Assembly (NCBI GenBank): GCA_020912385.1
Contig: CP087216.1
Span: forward strand, 868,001 to 932,000
DNA length: 64,000 bases
Direction: 5' to 3'
Source of the DNA: Neofusicoccum parvum
Taxonomy: Eukaryota; Ascomycota; Dothideomycetes; Botryosphaeriales; Botryosphaeriaceae
Of this stretch, positions 43,450-54,353 are shown piece by piece (within the stretch, counting starts at the first letter, position 1; the number at the start of each line of letters is the position of its first letter). The notes under the pieces were generated by a model, which saw only the letters and a program-made list of their open reading frames with translations, had not been told where the DNA came from and searched no databases. The translations under genes and the position numbers were made by a program.

Positions 43450-46400
43450 TTACGAGGTGCTGTTGCGTGAGTTGCCATCGAGCTCACTCTGGCTCGCAAG
43501 GAAAGTGCTCGCGCCGAACGAGCTGGAACGCGTGTGGGAGGGCTTCCGCGTGTGGTGGTGGTGCTTGTGAGGCTTTTTCGACAAGGATCCGACGTCGTGT
43601 TTGCCTGGAGGGTACACGTAAGTAAGGAGTAACTAAACTTGCCAGGAACGAAATCATGAATGATTTTCTTAGTAAACTCACCGTCACAGCATGCCCGCAC
43701 GTTCTCCAACCTGTCGGCCTCCCTTTCCTGCGCCTCGATGACCTGCCTCAAGTCCTCCGCAGAGTCGTTCACGAGAGAAGCATCATAGATCGATGCCTCC
43801 TGTCCGCCGCTGGTCTTGCTTCGACGACTCGAGAACGATCCCCTGAAGCCTGCCGTTGCTGGGCGGAACATTCCGCTCAGGCTGCTGAAGCGGCCCGAGG
43901 TGGACGGCGTGGTAGGCGTGAGCGTTGCGGAACGTTGCTCAGCTGCACGACGCTTGGCGATTGTGGCAAGGCGGCTGCGCTGAGGAGACGAGTTTCTCGT
44001 GGTGCGGCTGTTGTAAGACGAAAGCGACATCCGAGAGCGGGCAGTCTGGCGAGAGCCACTCCTGCCAAAGGCAGGGTTGAATTCGCGAGCTTCCTCTGGA
44101 GTCATCTCCTTGTCGTGCGAGTTCATGTTCGGGTCATCCTCCCGCTCCGCGTTAGTGCGCAGGAGCAGGTAGGACAGGGCGTTGAACCAGGTCTCGTGCC
44201 TCTGGCCAGTCGTAGCAGTGAACTTGACGGAGCGACCAGGGGTGATGACGATAAGACTCCTTCGGTGAAGACCAGGCGGTGAGGGGTTGTCGTCTGTCTC
44301 GACCCGAACGTCCTCGATCTGGACACTCTTTGCCTTGAGTTGCGCCTTACCTGCGGTGGCCGGGTCTTGGTCACTCCAGTAGAGCGTACGAGTGTAAGGG
44401 TGGACCCAGAAGAAACGCCTGTGTCTGTTCACAGACATCTCCTCACGGCCAGCCTTACGCGTGTACTTCCACAAATACTCGCCAATCATGGTCTGAGTAA
44501 TGGCTTGCACCATGCGAGGATCGATGGCCTGACCGTACTCGTCACGACCGACGGGGTTCATGGGAATGTTGAAGCGCTGATCAATCTCAGAGGCGAAAGA
44601 CGAAACCGACGTGCGGCGAGAGATGGGAGACGATACCTCGCTGCGAGTTGCTTGGAGGCGTGGGCGAGGGGTGGTGCCGCTCCTGACAGAGTGAGGGCTG
44701 GTGCCCCTGGTGCTGCCATGGATACTTGCGGTGCCATTGGGAGTGCGCGGGCGGAACTGCGAAGCATGCGAGCTGTTCTGGCCCTTGTAGGCAGACGCAG
44801 GCTTCGCCGGAGGACCCATGGAACCAGGAGTCTGCGGCATCTTTTGCGCGGCAGCAGCGATGACTTGTCTATGGTCCGGAGGCAGAGGCGGCGCGGGCTC
44901 TGAACGGGCGCTGCGCATGCTCTGAGAGCTTCCGGGTCTGCGAACTGTCTTGTACGCCGGTGCATCCTTGTTCGGGCTAGAGGAGAATGAAGATTTGGTG
45001 GGGCTTGGCAGGGCACCGATGTTCGAAGCCTTGAGAAGACCGTCAAGCTCAGCAGATGAGACCATTGTCTGCGTGCTGCCATCAGCCATGGGAATCTTCG
45101 ACTTCTTAGAGGCAGTCCGCTCCACATGAGCCACGTTCTCGTTGATAGGCGCGAACGGCCTTCTGCTCTCCGGAACGGGCTCCTGTGCAGCAACTTCCTG
45201 TGTCGTGAGTACATGAGTGGTTCCCACACGAGCTTCCTTGGACATAATATCCTCATAAACCTCGTTAAAGGCAGGTGCCTTGCGTGCAGCGGCCAGCGGG
45301 CGTCCAGGCATCGTGGCCTCTTCTGGCTCAACGTGTTGCGTTGAGATGTTGGCGTAGGACAGAGCAGGAACGCTCTTCTGTTCTTCGGGAGAAACGGGCT
45401 CAACGTGTTGAGTTGAGATATTAGCGTAGGACAGAGTAGTGGGTTCGACCGGCGCCGGCGCAGGCTTAGAGAAGACCTCGGGAATTGGCAAGGAAACGGG
45501 CTCGACAGATTGGCCAAGGACGGGAGAGATAGTCGATGGAACGACCTTGGGAGTTTCGGGAGTAACCGGCTCGGACTGCAGAGACGAGATCGAGGACAGC
45601 TGGAGATCGACCGGCTGAATCTTGACTTCGGGCTCTTCAGGCGCCACGGGCTCCGAGTGGAGAGAAGAAATGGAAGAAAATTGGAAGGAAGGCGGGGTGA
45701 CCTTGGGCACCTCTGGCGAGACCGGCTCAGAATCGACCGAAAGGATCTGAGAAAGCTCTGAGTTGGAGGCACGAGGCCTGAGCTCACGAGCGGCAGGGGT
45801 CTCAGACTCGACAGGCTCTGAGTGGAGAGAGAGGATCGAGGACAATTGAGAAGGCTCGGCCAGAGCACGGACAATGGTCGCCGGAGGCTCCGATTCCAAG
45901 GGTTCGGAGTGAAGAGAGGAGATGGGGGTGAGTTGGAGAGGTGGTGGTACGACCTTTGGCAAAGTAGAGGCCTCGGGCTCGACGGGCTCGGAATGTAAGG
46001 CGGAAACAGACGACAGTCCAAGCAGGGGAGTCGCTGGTGCCTCAGGCTCCACGGGCTCTGAGTGCAAAGAAGAGACGGACGAAAGTCCAAGTTTAGGAGC
46101 CAAGGGTGCTTCAGGCTCCACGGGCTCAGAATGCAAAGCAGAGACGGACGAAAGTCCGAGCTTGGGAGCGGCTGGCGCTTCAGGCTCAACAGGCTCCGAG
46201 TGCAGAGAGGAAACGGAGGAAATGGCAAGCGCAGGAATGACTGGTGCCTCGGGTTCGATAGGCTCGGAGTGCAAGGAAGCGACAGAAGAAAGAGCAAGCT
46301 TTGGTGCAGCTGGAGCCGCAGGCTCGACAGGCTCGGAGTGTAACGAGGCGAGAGAAGAAAGTGTGAGCTTGGGCGCCTCGGGAGCGACAGGCTCAGAAGC

Positions 46401-49013
46401 AAGCGATGAGATGGAGGACACCTGGAGGTTTTGTGGGACGACAGGCTCGACCTGAGGCTCAAGAGGCTCGAGCTGCTGCGAGTTGACCTCAGAGAGGCTA
46501 AGATGGACGGGTGCTGGCGCGACGACTTCTTCGTCTGCAGCCTTAGTCTCAGCCAAAACAGTTCCCGTCGACGCCGCAGTTGACGCCGGGGAATCAAGAC
46601 TCGGCTCCTCGAATGCAGACGGGGCCAGTTCAGGCGTAGATTCTCTGTGCCTCTCGGCCTGAGCGTCCTGATCCTTGCCAAGGCCAAACCCGAGCCCGCC
46701 AGCAATCGCGGCACCAAGAGCCGCCGAAGTGCTGGAGATGGAGCGATTGGACTGAGGGCTCCAAGGTTCCGTGTTCGTAGACGAGTCGACCATGGGCGTC
46801 GGCGTCCTGGCCAATGAAGCCTTGCGAATCAGGGCGCGATCGGCAATCGCTCTACGAAGCTCAGGAGATTCCTGAGGCGAGATGATCGAGCTGCGGCCAG
46901 GGGTGCCTGGCTCGCTTTCAGGGTCCATGTCGCTGTCACGCTCGCTGAAGTTTCCAAGTTCAGCCAGTAGGCTCTTTCCACCATCAGGTTCGGCTTGGCT
47001 GCCATCGCTCATGAAACTTGCGGAGGGCGACTTCGTAACGTCAGAAGTGTTTCCATTGAGCGCCTCCGTCGCGCTGCGAACAGAACGACGGCCGCCACGC
47101 GTAACCTTGAGGCGATAGCGCGGTTGCTCAGTCCTCTGCGGAGTCCTGATGTCAACCTCGCTATCCAGCTCATCACCAGAGGTAGACGCAGTGCTGAGGT
47201 ACGAATCGCGATGCTCGGAGGGAACTTGGCTCAGACGGGAGTAGCGGCGCGTACGCGGTTGGTCGCGGGCAGATCCCACTTCTGTTTCAGTATCCTCCTC
47301 AGTGCTGGAGCCGGCCATGGATTCGACGCCCGTCTGGAACGCCTCTGTTTCCGTGGCAGTATCACGCTCGTTGGCTGTTTCAAAAGCGTCGGAGTTTTCG
47401 GTAGCAGTTTGGAAATTCTCAGTGCTCGAGTTGAACGAGGCAGATGTTACGCGGCGGCTGAAGGGGCTGAGGCCGACACCACCAATGGAAGGCTTAGGTC
47501 TCCTGCTCGGTGTTTCAGGAACGTCATGTTCGTCGTTATCCTCCCAGTCTCCATCGTCAAGAACGATCTCATCCCTCGACCCTCTTGCCATACCCAGTCT
47601 GTCAGGCCTGGGCGGTTTCTTGAACAGGTCTTGCTTTTCATTCGGTCGTCGCTTCTTGACAGAAGCGCCAACACCGTTGACAGCCTCTCTCCGAGCAATG
47701 TCAAGCTCGTCCTTAGTCTCCTGCAACAATCGCCGCAGCTCCATCTTCTCAGTCTTTTCGCGGTGGATGTTGTTCTTGAGGTTTTGAATCATGCGGTGGG
47801 CGTGTTGCAGCGAGCTTTTCAAGGTTTCCGTCTCAAGTTGGCTGTGACGGGGAGTAAATTTGCTCGGCGAGGGCGGCGGCGAATGGTCAGGAGTGCTTTG
47901 GTCCGAGTCTTGGCCATCGCCTTCTTCGTTCGAGTTTCTTCCAGATCCAGTTTCCTCGAGTCTCCGATGGTAGGCCACAGCCCGGGCGAGTTCTTCGTTC
48001 TGCGAGATGAGGTCTTCGATCTTGCGCTGAAGCGCACTCCGCTCAGACTCGCCTGAGCTGACATTGCGGCGCAATCCCATGACCTCGGATTCCCACTGCC
48101 TGTGGGCGGCCTGGTAGTCATCTTGCAACTTGCCGTGTGCCTGCTTAAGATCTTCAAGCTCACGTTCCACCGAGGTCTTCTCCGAGTTCACGGTCGTTAG
48201 GTTCTGATTTAGGCGATGCTCCCTGTCAGTGCCCTCCTTTTGTTGTGCGGTGAGCTCCTGTATCCTTGTCTCGAGGTTCCAGTTCTCGTCTTTGAAGCGC
48301 TGTTCGCTCTCGTCCAGAACACGCAGTCGCTGCGTCAAACCCTCCACTTCGACCTCCAACCGGGACCGCTCTGAGCTGATCAGCTTGAGCTGATCATCCT
48401 TCTCGGCCAGGGCAGCCTGCAGCTCCCTGACCTGGTTGAGCAGAGAGCTGCTTATCTCGGTGGCAAGCTTGATATCGTGGATGCGGTTCGGCTGCTGGTT
48501 TCGCTGTTTTCTGGATGAGGGGACGCTGATCTTGGAAGGTGAGTTTTGCGCTTCGCTCGAGAATATAGAGTTGCCTTCGGCGTCAAGGGACTGGTGATAA
48601 CTAGGGACCCGTGTCTTGGGAATAAAGGCGCGAGCAGTATCTTTGCCGACCTCGTTGAATTCGCGCTCCAGCTCTACCAGCTTGGCGCGTAGGTCGGGGC
48701 CGATCTCAGTGGCATCCTGCTGCTGCGCGATCTCCTTGAGGCGGTCGCTGAGTTCCCTGCGCTGCTGCACCAGGACGGTGCCCAGCTGCGACGCCTCTTG
48801 AAGCCTGCGCTCCGTCTCTGCCAAATGCGCCTCAAGAGCGCGCTTTGCCTGCGAGGGCGAGCCCTCCGCGTATATTGAGAACAGCTGGTTGTCAAAGCCG
48901 GCATATCGGCGGCGCGAGTCGGAGTTGTTGGAAGCAGCGGGCGAAACGAAAGGGTCTGCCTCATCGACATCGACAGCGACGACCTTGGGCGGGGAGGCGG
49001 CCGTGGTCGGCAT
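43450..49013 (-). CDS. apsA: cortical anchor protein ApsA/Num1 with PH domain
   Basis: Two exons: 49013-43682 and 43604-43450 (intron 77 nt); 1828 residues. ApsA/Num1 anchors dynein and mitochondria to the cell cortex and is needed for nuclear migration. The N-terminus YAGFDNQLFSIYAEGSPSQA ... KRALEAHLAETERRLQEAS is the conserved start of this family, followed by coiled coil to about residue 480. The middle (about 845-1230) is a tandem array of roughly 26-residue units of the type SSVSSLHSEPVEPEAPAAPK. Near the C-terminus (about 1505-1620) is the Mcp5-type PH domain, from MIGEYLWKYTRKAGREEMS and RHRRFFWVHPYTRTLYWSD to SVKFTATTGQRHETWFNALS, which binds membrane phosphoinositide. The last exon adds a His-rich basic tail (KKPHKHHHHTRKPSHTRSSS). 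Without that intron the frame would run on into unrelated sequence. Confidence 0.93.
45340..46460 (-). repeat. tandem coding repeat array in apsA
   Basis: More than a dozen degenerate units of about 78-84 bp, each encoding a Leu-Ser-Ser-x-x-Ser-Leu-His-Ser-Glu-Pro-Val-Glu-Pro-Glu-like block followed by a Pro/Ala linker. The inner units (about 45960-46350) are the most alike; the outer ones have diverged (for example QHVEPVSPEE near the C-terminal end). Unit number is likely to vary between strains. Confidence 0.8.
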
Positions 49014-50123
49014 GGTCGCAGGACGCAGGCCGGGGCGGCAGCGTCGGCTTTCGCGGTCGGTGAAGGGGCTGGCGGCGAGGATTGGCGGCTTGTTTTTTTC
49101 GCGGACTACCGGCGGGACCGGGGCGGGATGTTGCGGGCGTCGGTTGTTTGTTTCAAGCTATTAGATTGTAGGGAAGTGAAAAGAGCGTAGGTGGCCAGGC
49201 GAATAGCAGGCCGCAAATAGGAACTAAAGAAAGGAAAGGCGGGCGAGTAGGCGCCCCGCGCAGCGTTCGCTCGTCGTTGCGCCAGGCGGCAGTCCGGAGA
49301 TCTCGAGCAAGCTGCGGACGGTGGTGTTGGGGTGACGCTGGCGCGTCTCGACGACAACAACAGACGACGGGGGCGGCGACAGCGGCGCTTGAGGCGCGGT
49401 CAACGGGGGTGGGGGCGTCGACGCGTCTCTCTGCCGCTGGAAGGGGATTAAGGGCGTGGAGAGCTACGCATCGCCGGGGTTGCGCGCGCAGTGGGAGAGT
49501 TGGCCAGTCGCGAGGAGTAGAAGCAGAGGGGGGCGGGCGGCGAGCGAGCGCTATGGCTCGATGGTCCCCGAGGGCACTAGCTCACAACAACGGCCAAGCG
49601 AACTTCTCCTGGCCTGCAGCCGCACGCGGCGCTCTACCTGTGACGCATCTGCAAGCATGTTCAACACGTCTATCTACGCTTTCTCGGGCAGCAACCGCCG
49701 CCGCCGCGCCCGCGACGAGCGTTGCTGGCGACGTTGCGCATGACGTCTCGGTCTTCTAGCCCGCACGCCAGAAGCCGCTTCGTCCCGGAAGCCGTCGTGA
49801 GTTGCGACGATCACAATCCGATCCCTTTTCGGGCCCCAGGCCCCAATCACATCTCCGCGCGCCCTCCCTAAATCCAATATATCTTACACGCCCACCGTCA
49901 CCTCCGCAGCACGCGGCTCTCCTGATGACGCCCGCGGTTTTTCTGCTCCAGCCCGCCCGCGCACGCCCGGCAGGGCCGCCCTGCCGCGAACACCTCACAT
50001 GCGCAGGGCTGTGCGGGTGGAGCGCGAATCCGTGCGTGATGAGGTGTTCCTGCATGTCTTCCGCGCGGATGTACCGTGCTCCCGCAACCCACCCTCGGCG
50101 CCCGTCGCGGTGGAGAGGCTGGC
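49014..50123. other. intergenic, apsA promoter and terpene-synthase 3' flank
   Basis: 1.1 kb of very GC-rich DNA. The left part should hold the apsA promoter and the right part the 3' UTR of the terpene synthase; both genes are on the minus strand. Open frames on both strands show no motif. Confidence 0.45.
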
Positions 50124-51876
50124 CTATGGGACCAGAACCACCTGCCGCGTCTCGCGCACGCGGTCGACGTCCGCGCCAAAGTATCGCTGCGACCTGAAGC
50201 TGCATCCGGCACCAGAGCATTAGCCAGCGGTCAGCGTTGGCGGCGGCGGCGGCGTGTGCAACGTGGCACTGGGCGCCCGGGCAACGCTCGTGCCCCGTAT
50301 ACGGCCTGGCCGTGGCGCATGAAGAAAGGGCCGTTCCCACTCACCTCCAGCGGACGTTTGCCTTGAGCACATCCAGACAAGCCTGCAGATATCGCTGCAC
50401 CTGCACGTCGACCCTCTCGCCCCAGCTCGGCACTTCGGAGTGCGCCATGTACCACCGCCGGTAGCAGCGGTGCAGCAGCTCGTTGGCCTTGTCGTAGCTT
50501 TGCTGCTGCGTAAGGCCCATCCGCCGCCGGAAGATGGAGATCAGGTTCTGGCTGTGGCCGACGCTCTACCCGAAATCAGTCAGTCATTTCCGATAGACCT
50601 TCAGGCACGCTGGGGGATGCTCACGTGCTCGCGGTGATACGAGAGTATATCGTTCTGTCTGTTTCACGTCAACGCTGACAGTTACCTGGTATTGGCTGTG
50701 GGTGATCGGCCTTACAGCGTAAGTATCTCGGCCACTAAACGCTCAATCTCCTGAATGGCCTCGTGGTCCAGAACTTCCTGCGGCAGGTCAATACCGTACG
50801 CATATCTGCAGCAGTCGTTAATAACACGGTCCCGTAATGTCCGCTCTTCATCTCTTACTCTTCCAGAGCGAGCAATGGATACAATCCAATGTTCTGTGCA
50901 CGGACTTGCAGATAGCGGCGGATGTTTTCCATGACTACCATGTCATCAAACTCCTCGCCGTGGAGCTCTGCAACGCTATGGCAGAAATGGGCATTCGACT
51001 TGACGTAGCGTTCGCGAACAGCTGTCACTCCTTAGCACACGACGGGAGTGTGGCGTGCAAGGGGATCCCTACCTTGGGGCGATGACTGCATCCCGCATGA
51101 GTCACTGCAACATGCCAAAACAAGACGACTCAGAGCATTTACACACCTCTTGGACTCTCTTCCAGATCGATTGGAAAAGCAATTGCAGTGGAGTCGCACT
51201 GACATCCGCCGCAGCCTTCTTCTTGGGCACGGGTCTTTGCTCAACCTCATTTGCGGTAGCCGAGGAGACAACATGGCCAAATTTCTTTGACGCGTTCTCG
51301 GCCAGAAAACTGGAGAAGTGCCTCGCCGTCGGCCGTGGTCGCACTGAAGGGTTGTTGCGTTCTCCATGGTCCCCAAGCATAGAGACCATTTGCGCGACTT
51401 CTTTTCTCCCTTTGTCCTGGTCTTTTCCGAGCTCGCCCTCGTCGAATTCTAGATGCGATCAGCAGCAGTTGTGTTTGATTGGCCACGAGCTCTCACGGTC
51501 GTCAAATTCAAATACCTATAAGACGACAATATTAGCAGCACGTCCAGATCGACGGGAATTCCTCGTGACTGACCCAAAATATCCAGTCGCAGACCGTGCG
51601 AAATTCTTCCTTGCCGATGTCCGGACACATGATGGCACCAAAGTAGCAGAAGTCGGCGGCGCAGCGCTTCTTGATCTCCTTCTCGCTGAGCTCCTTCCAC
51701 AGGTTCTCCCTCATCCACTCTTCAGCCTCTCTCTTCACCTCGTCGTAGTGTGGGTTCACCTTGGGCTCTGGCGCAATGAAGATAACAAAGAGATCTGGCA
51801 GCGTGGCCATCGTGACGTTTTCGCGTGGCTCTTTGGGGGTGGGCGGCCCCACGAACCTGGTTTGGCTGACTTCCAT
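50124..51876 (-). CDS. class I terpene synthase (sesquiterpene cyclase type)
   Basis: Eight exons on the minus strand: 51876-51574, 51515-51497, 51448-51143, 51021-50859, 50805-50716, 50658-50625, 50565-50345 and 50199-50124; 403 residues. The aspartate-rich metal motif DDQFD-E is assembled from the 19-nt exon 2 (VFEFDD) and exon 3 (QFDEGELG). The second metal motif NDILSYHRE (NDxxSxxxE) lies in the 34-nt exon 6. Other family blocks are AADFCYFGAIMCPDIGKEEF, VCDWIFW, VRERYVKSNAHFCHSVAEL, YLQVRAQNIGLYPLLALEEY, SVGHSQNLISIFRRRMGL and the C-terminal RYFGADVDRV. The enzyme should cyclise farnesyl or a similar diphosphate; the product cannot be told. All seven junctions keep frame. Introns 3 (121 nt) and 7 (145 nt) are long for this window. 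No P450, oxidoreductase or other tailoring gene is adjacent. Confidence 0.88.
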
Positions 51877-53051
51877 GTTCTCAACGGCTCGTTCACGTCG
51901 GCTTTGCAAAGGGAGGAGAGAAGTGAGCGAGAAATCAAACAGTGGCTGGAACGCAGTGATAGAATGGCGGGATCCATGGCTTGACTTTACTCTTCTCGTG
52001 CACATTGTCGCCGCCCTCGCTAGCTCTGGGTCTGAAGCGATCTGTTCCGAGCTGCTGGATTGTTTGACCGTTGCATTCATTCATCAATCTGTCCGGTCTT
52101 TATCCTTTTATACGCGGAGAGCTGAAGGGGCCTTGCACCGAGTTCCTTGGTGGCAGCACAAAACCTACCGGTGCAGTGTCAAGCCACGCAGTACTCCTGG
52201 CCGTCATCTCCACGTGAACCTGCTGCATATTCCGCAGCCTAACTATTATGCTATGCGGTAGCCTAAAAATGGCAAGCGGAGCGCAACGCCCTTCCTTCCG
52301 ACAGAGAACCGCGCGGCCAGAATCCCTCGGCCTGAACATCTAGGCCACAAGCGGCGTGAGCAGCAGGGCTTGGGCGAGATTCGTGCCACCGTTTACACGT
52401 CCCTATGCCGCGAGACCCCTCCATACCGCGGGGACGTCCGGTCCAAGCGGGGAGTTCTTCCGTGGAGCAAATGATTGTTTCGTAGGACTGGCGTCAGGGC
52501 ATGAAGTCGGGGAAAACAGCCGAGGGCGGGTTGCCGCAAATGGCAAAGACGAGCTGCAGTGTGCATAAATGGCATGGTGACTTGCATAACGAGTCTCAAT
52601 TCGGGTTTGCGGCAGCCTCACTTCGGTCTCAAGCGGACGCCGGTGAGCTCCCCGGAGCATGCTCCATCTCGCGCCAACAGCGCTGTCAAGGGACGCGCAG
52701 GCTCAGTCCGGTTCCAAAGCCCGGTTCCACGGGGATCCAGACCATGATGTCAGCTTACACAGCCCGAAGAAAAACACCCAGTCAGCTGGCCAAGGGTGGT
52801 TTTGAGTGGTGTTCATGCATGGCAGTGGTGGTGTTGCAGAAGGCGCTACCGGCGCCGGGAGATGCGCGAGAGCCGTCGAGGTGGCGCCTAGCGTGGCGTT
52901 CCTGGCCTGAGTAAGCAGCGTTGCCGGCCTGCGTTCTTGCTCAGCCTTACCTGCCCTCCAGCTTCACTCACGCGCCAACCTTAGACATCGGTCTTGCGGA
53001 CCTGCCTCGCCGACGACCCGCCCCAGTCGACACATCGCACGCATTGCAACC
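51877..53051. promoter_or_regulatory. divergent promoter, terpene synthase / cwc24
   Basis: 1.2 kb between two outward-facing genes. It must hold the promoter of the terpene synthase on the left and that of cwc24 on the right (C/T-rich near 52940-53040). An in-frame extension of the terpene-synthase frame up to 52080 is open but has no family similarity. No supported ORF. Confidence 0.5.
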
Positions 53052-54032
53052 ATGGACGCACCGGTCGTCTTCAAAAAGCGCTCCGGCAAGGCTAACCCCC
53101 GCAAAGTCGCACCGCCGCCGCGTTCCTCCTCCGCTACGTCAGATTCCGACGGGGGCTCCGATCGAGAGGATGGCCGCAGCGTCAAGCGTCGTAAGACCGG
53201 CGCCGTTGTCAACGCTTCTTCCACCACCCAGAAGGCCAAGTACCAGGTTGAGGGTGCCACAAAGTACGCCGCAGACACCTCCGCAACCATCGCCGATTCC
53301 AATGACGCCACCAAGCAGTCCAACTGGTATGACGAGAACGCGAAGGACGCCTTAAGTGCGCAAAACCTGCTGGGGAAGACACGCCCGAAGGATGACGACA
53401 GCGGAGCTGCCGCCGATGGCACCTACAAAGGACAGAAGGGCTACTCCAACTTCATCCAGAAGAACCCCGAGGGGCCCAAGGTCGGTCCCGTCAAGCCTAC
53501 CAACACAAACGTGCGCATGGTTACCCAGATCGACTTCGCTCCCGATGTGTGCAAGGATTACAAACAGACCGGCTTCTGCGGTTTCGGTGACTCCTGCAAG
53601 TTCCTGCACGCGCGAGAGGACTACGCCGCAGGCTGGAAGCTGGACAAGGAATGGGAGATAAATACCAAAGGCAAGAAAGTGGGAGGCACAGTAGTGGCAT
53701 CCGCAAACCGAGATACCAAGGCCGACGATGAGGAGAACGAAGAAGAGGCCAAGATGCTCGAGAAGATCCCATTCGCCTGTATCATCTGCAAGAAGCCCTA
53801 CACACAGCCAGTCATCACAAACTGTGGACATTACTTCTGCGAGAAGTGTGCACTGCAGAGATTCAGGAAGAACCCGAGTTGCGCAGCATGCGGTGCGGGA
53901 ACTGGTGGACGGTTTAACGAGGCCAAGAATTTGAAGAAGCTATTGGAGAAGAAGCGAGCTAGAGAGGAAAAGAAGAAGGAGAGGCTCCGGGAAGAAGGCA
54001 AGGAAGTCAGTGACGGAGAGGGGAAGGATTGA
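53052..54032 (+). CDS. cwc24: pre-mRNA-splicing factor Cwc24 (RNF113 homologue)
   Basis: Single exon, 326 residues. Cwc24/RNF113A is a spliceosome-associated protein that guards the 5' splice site before the first catalytic step. The N-terminus MDAPVVFKKRSGKANPRK is the family start. A CCCH finger CKDYKQTGFCGFGDSCKFLH lies at about residues 165-185 and is preceded by RMVTQIDFAPDV. A C3HC4 RING follows: CIICKKPYTQPVITNCGHYF then CEKCALQRFRKNPSCAACG (about 240-278). The C-terminus is a Lys/Glu coil. The gene is complete. It is convergent with the cyanamide hydratase gene. Confidence 0.96.
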   Translation: MDAPVVFKKRSGKANPRKVAPPPRSSSATSDSDGGSDREDGRSVKRRKTGAVVNASSTTQKAKYQVEGATKYAADTSATIADSNDATKQSNWYDENAKDALSAQNLLGKTRPKDDDSGAAADGTYKGQKGYSNFIQKNPEGPKVGPVKPTNTNVRMVTQIDFAPDVCKDYKQTGFCGFGDSCKFLHAREDYAAGWKLDKEWEINTKGKKVGGTVVASANRDTKADDEENEEEAKMLEKIPFACIICKKPYTQPVITNCGHYFCEKCALQRFRKNPSCAACGAGTGGRFNEAKNLKKLLEKKRAREEKKKERLREEGKEVSDGEGKD

Positions 54033-54353
54033 TCGGCCTGCAGGGAAATCCCGAAGAAAAAAGGTTCACAAAGCCATCGGCCAGCTATGCGGCATGGAGC
54101 CATTGGCAGCACAAGTCAACCGGAGGCGGCTCCGCTCTACAAGTTTTTGCCTCGAAGACGCCCTGTGGACGCTGTGTCAATGAGCATTCCAACTAGTTCC
54201 CGCTTTCAGGAAGCAGGTTCTGACTAAACAGCGCTACAATCTCACTTGCAGAGAGGAACATTGCAAGCATTGGCCAGGTTTAGGCTACATTTTCCCGGTC
54301 AAGAAAAACAAAAATAGCAGCTCATCGCCGGGACAGGTAAATGCGGCCTCAAT
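54033..54353. other. convergent spacer
   Basis: 321 bp between the 3' ends of cwc24 (+) and the cyanamide hydratase gene (-). It should hold both 3' UTRs; nothing else is seen. Confidence 0.5.

Noticed and set aside
44558..46717. 719-codon minus-strand frame overlapping apsA
   Set aside because: It is a shifted reading of the apsA tandem repeats and PH region; the repeat keeps the alternative frame open. The ApsA frame carries all recognisable domains.
49756..50340. 194-codon minus-strand frame overlapping the last exons of the terpene synthase
   Set aside because: It runs through the terpene-synthase terminal intron and last exon in the wrong frame and has no family motif.
51877..52080. 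Upstream extension of the terpene synthase by 68 codons
   Set aside because: The extra sequence is Ser/Arg-rich with no similarity, and family members start close to the MEVSQTRF methionine.
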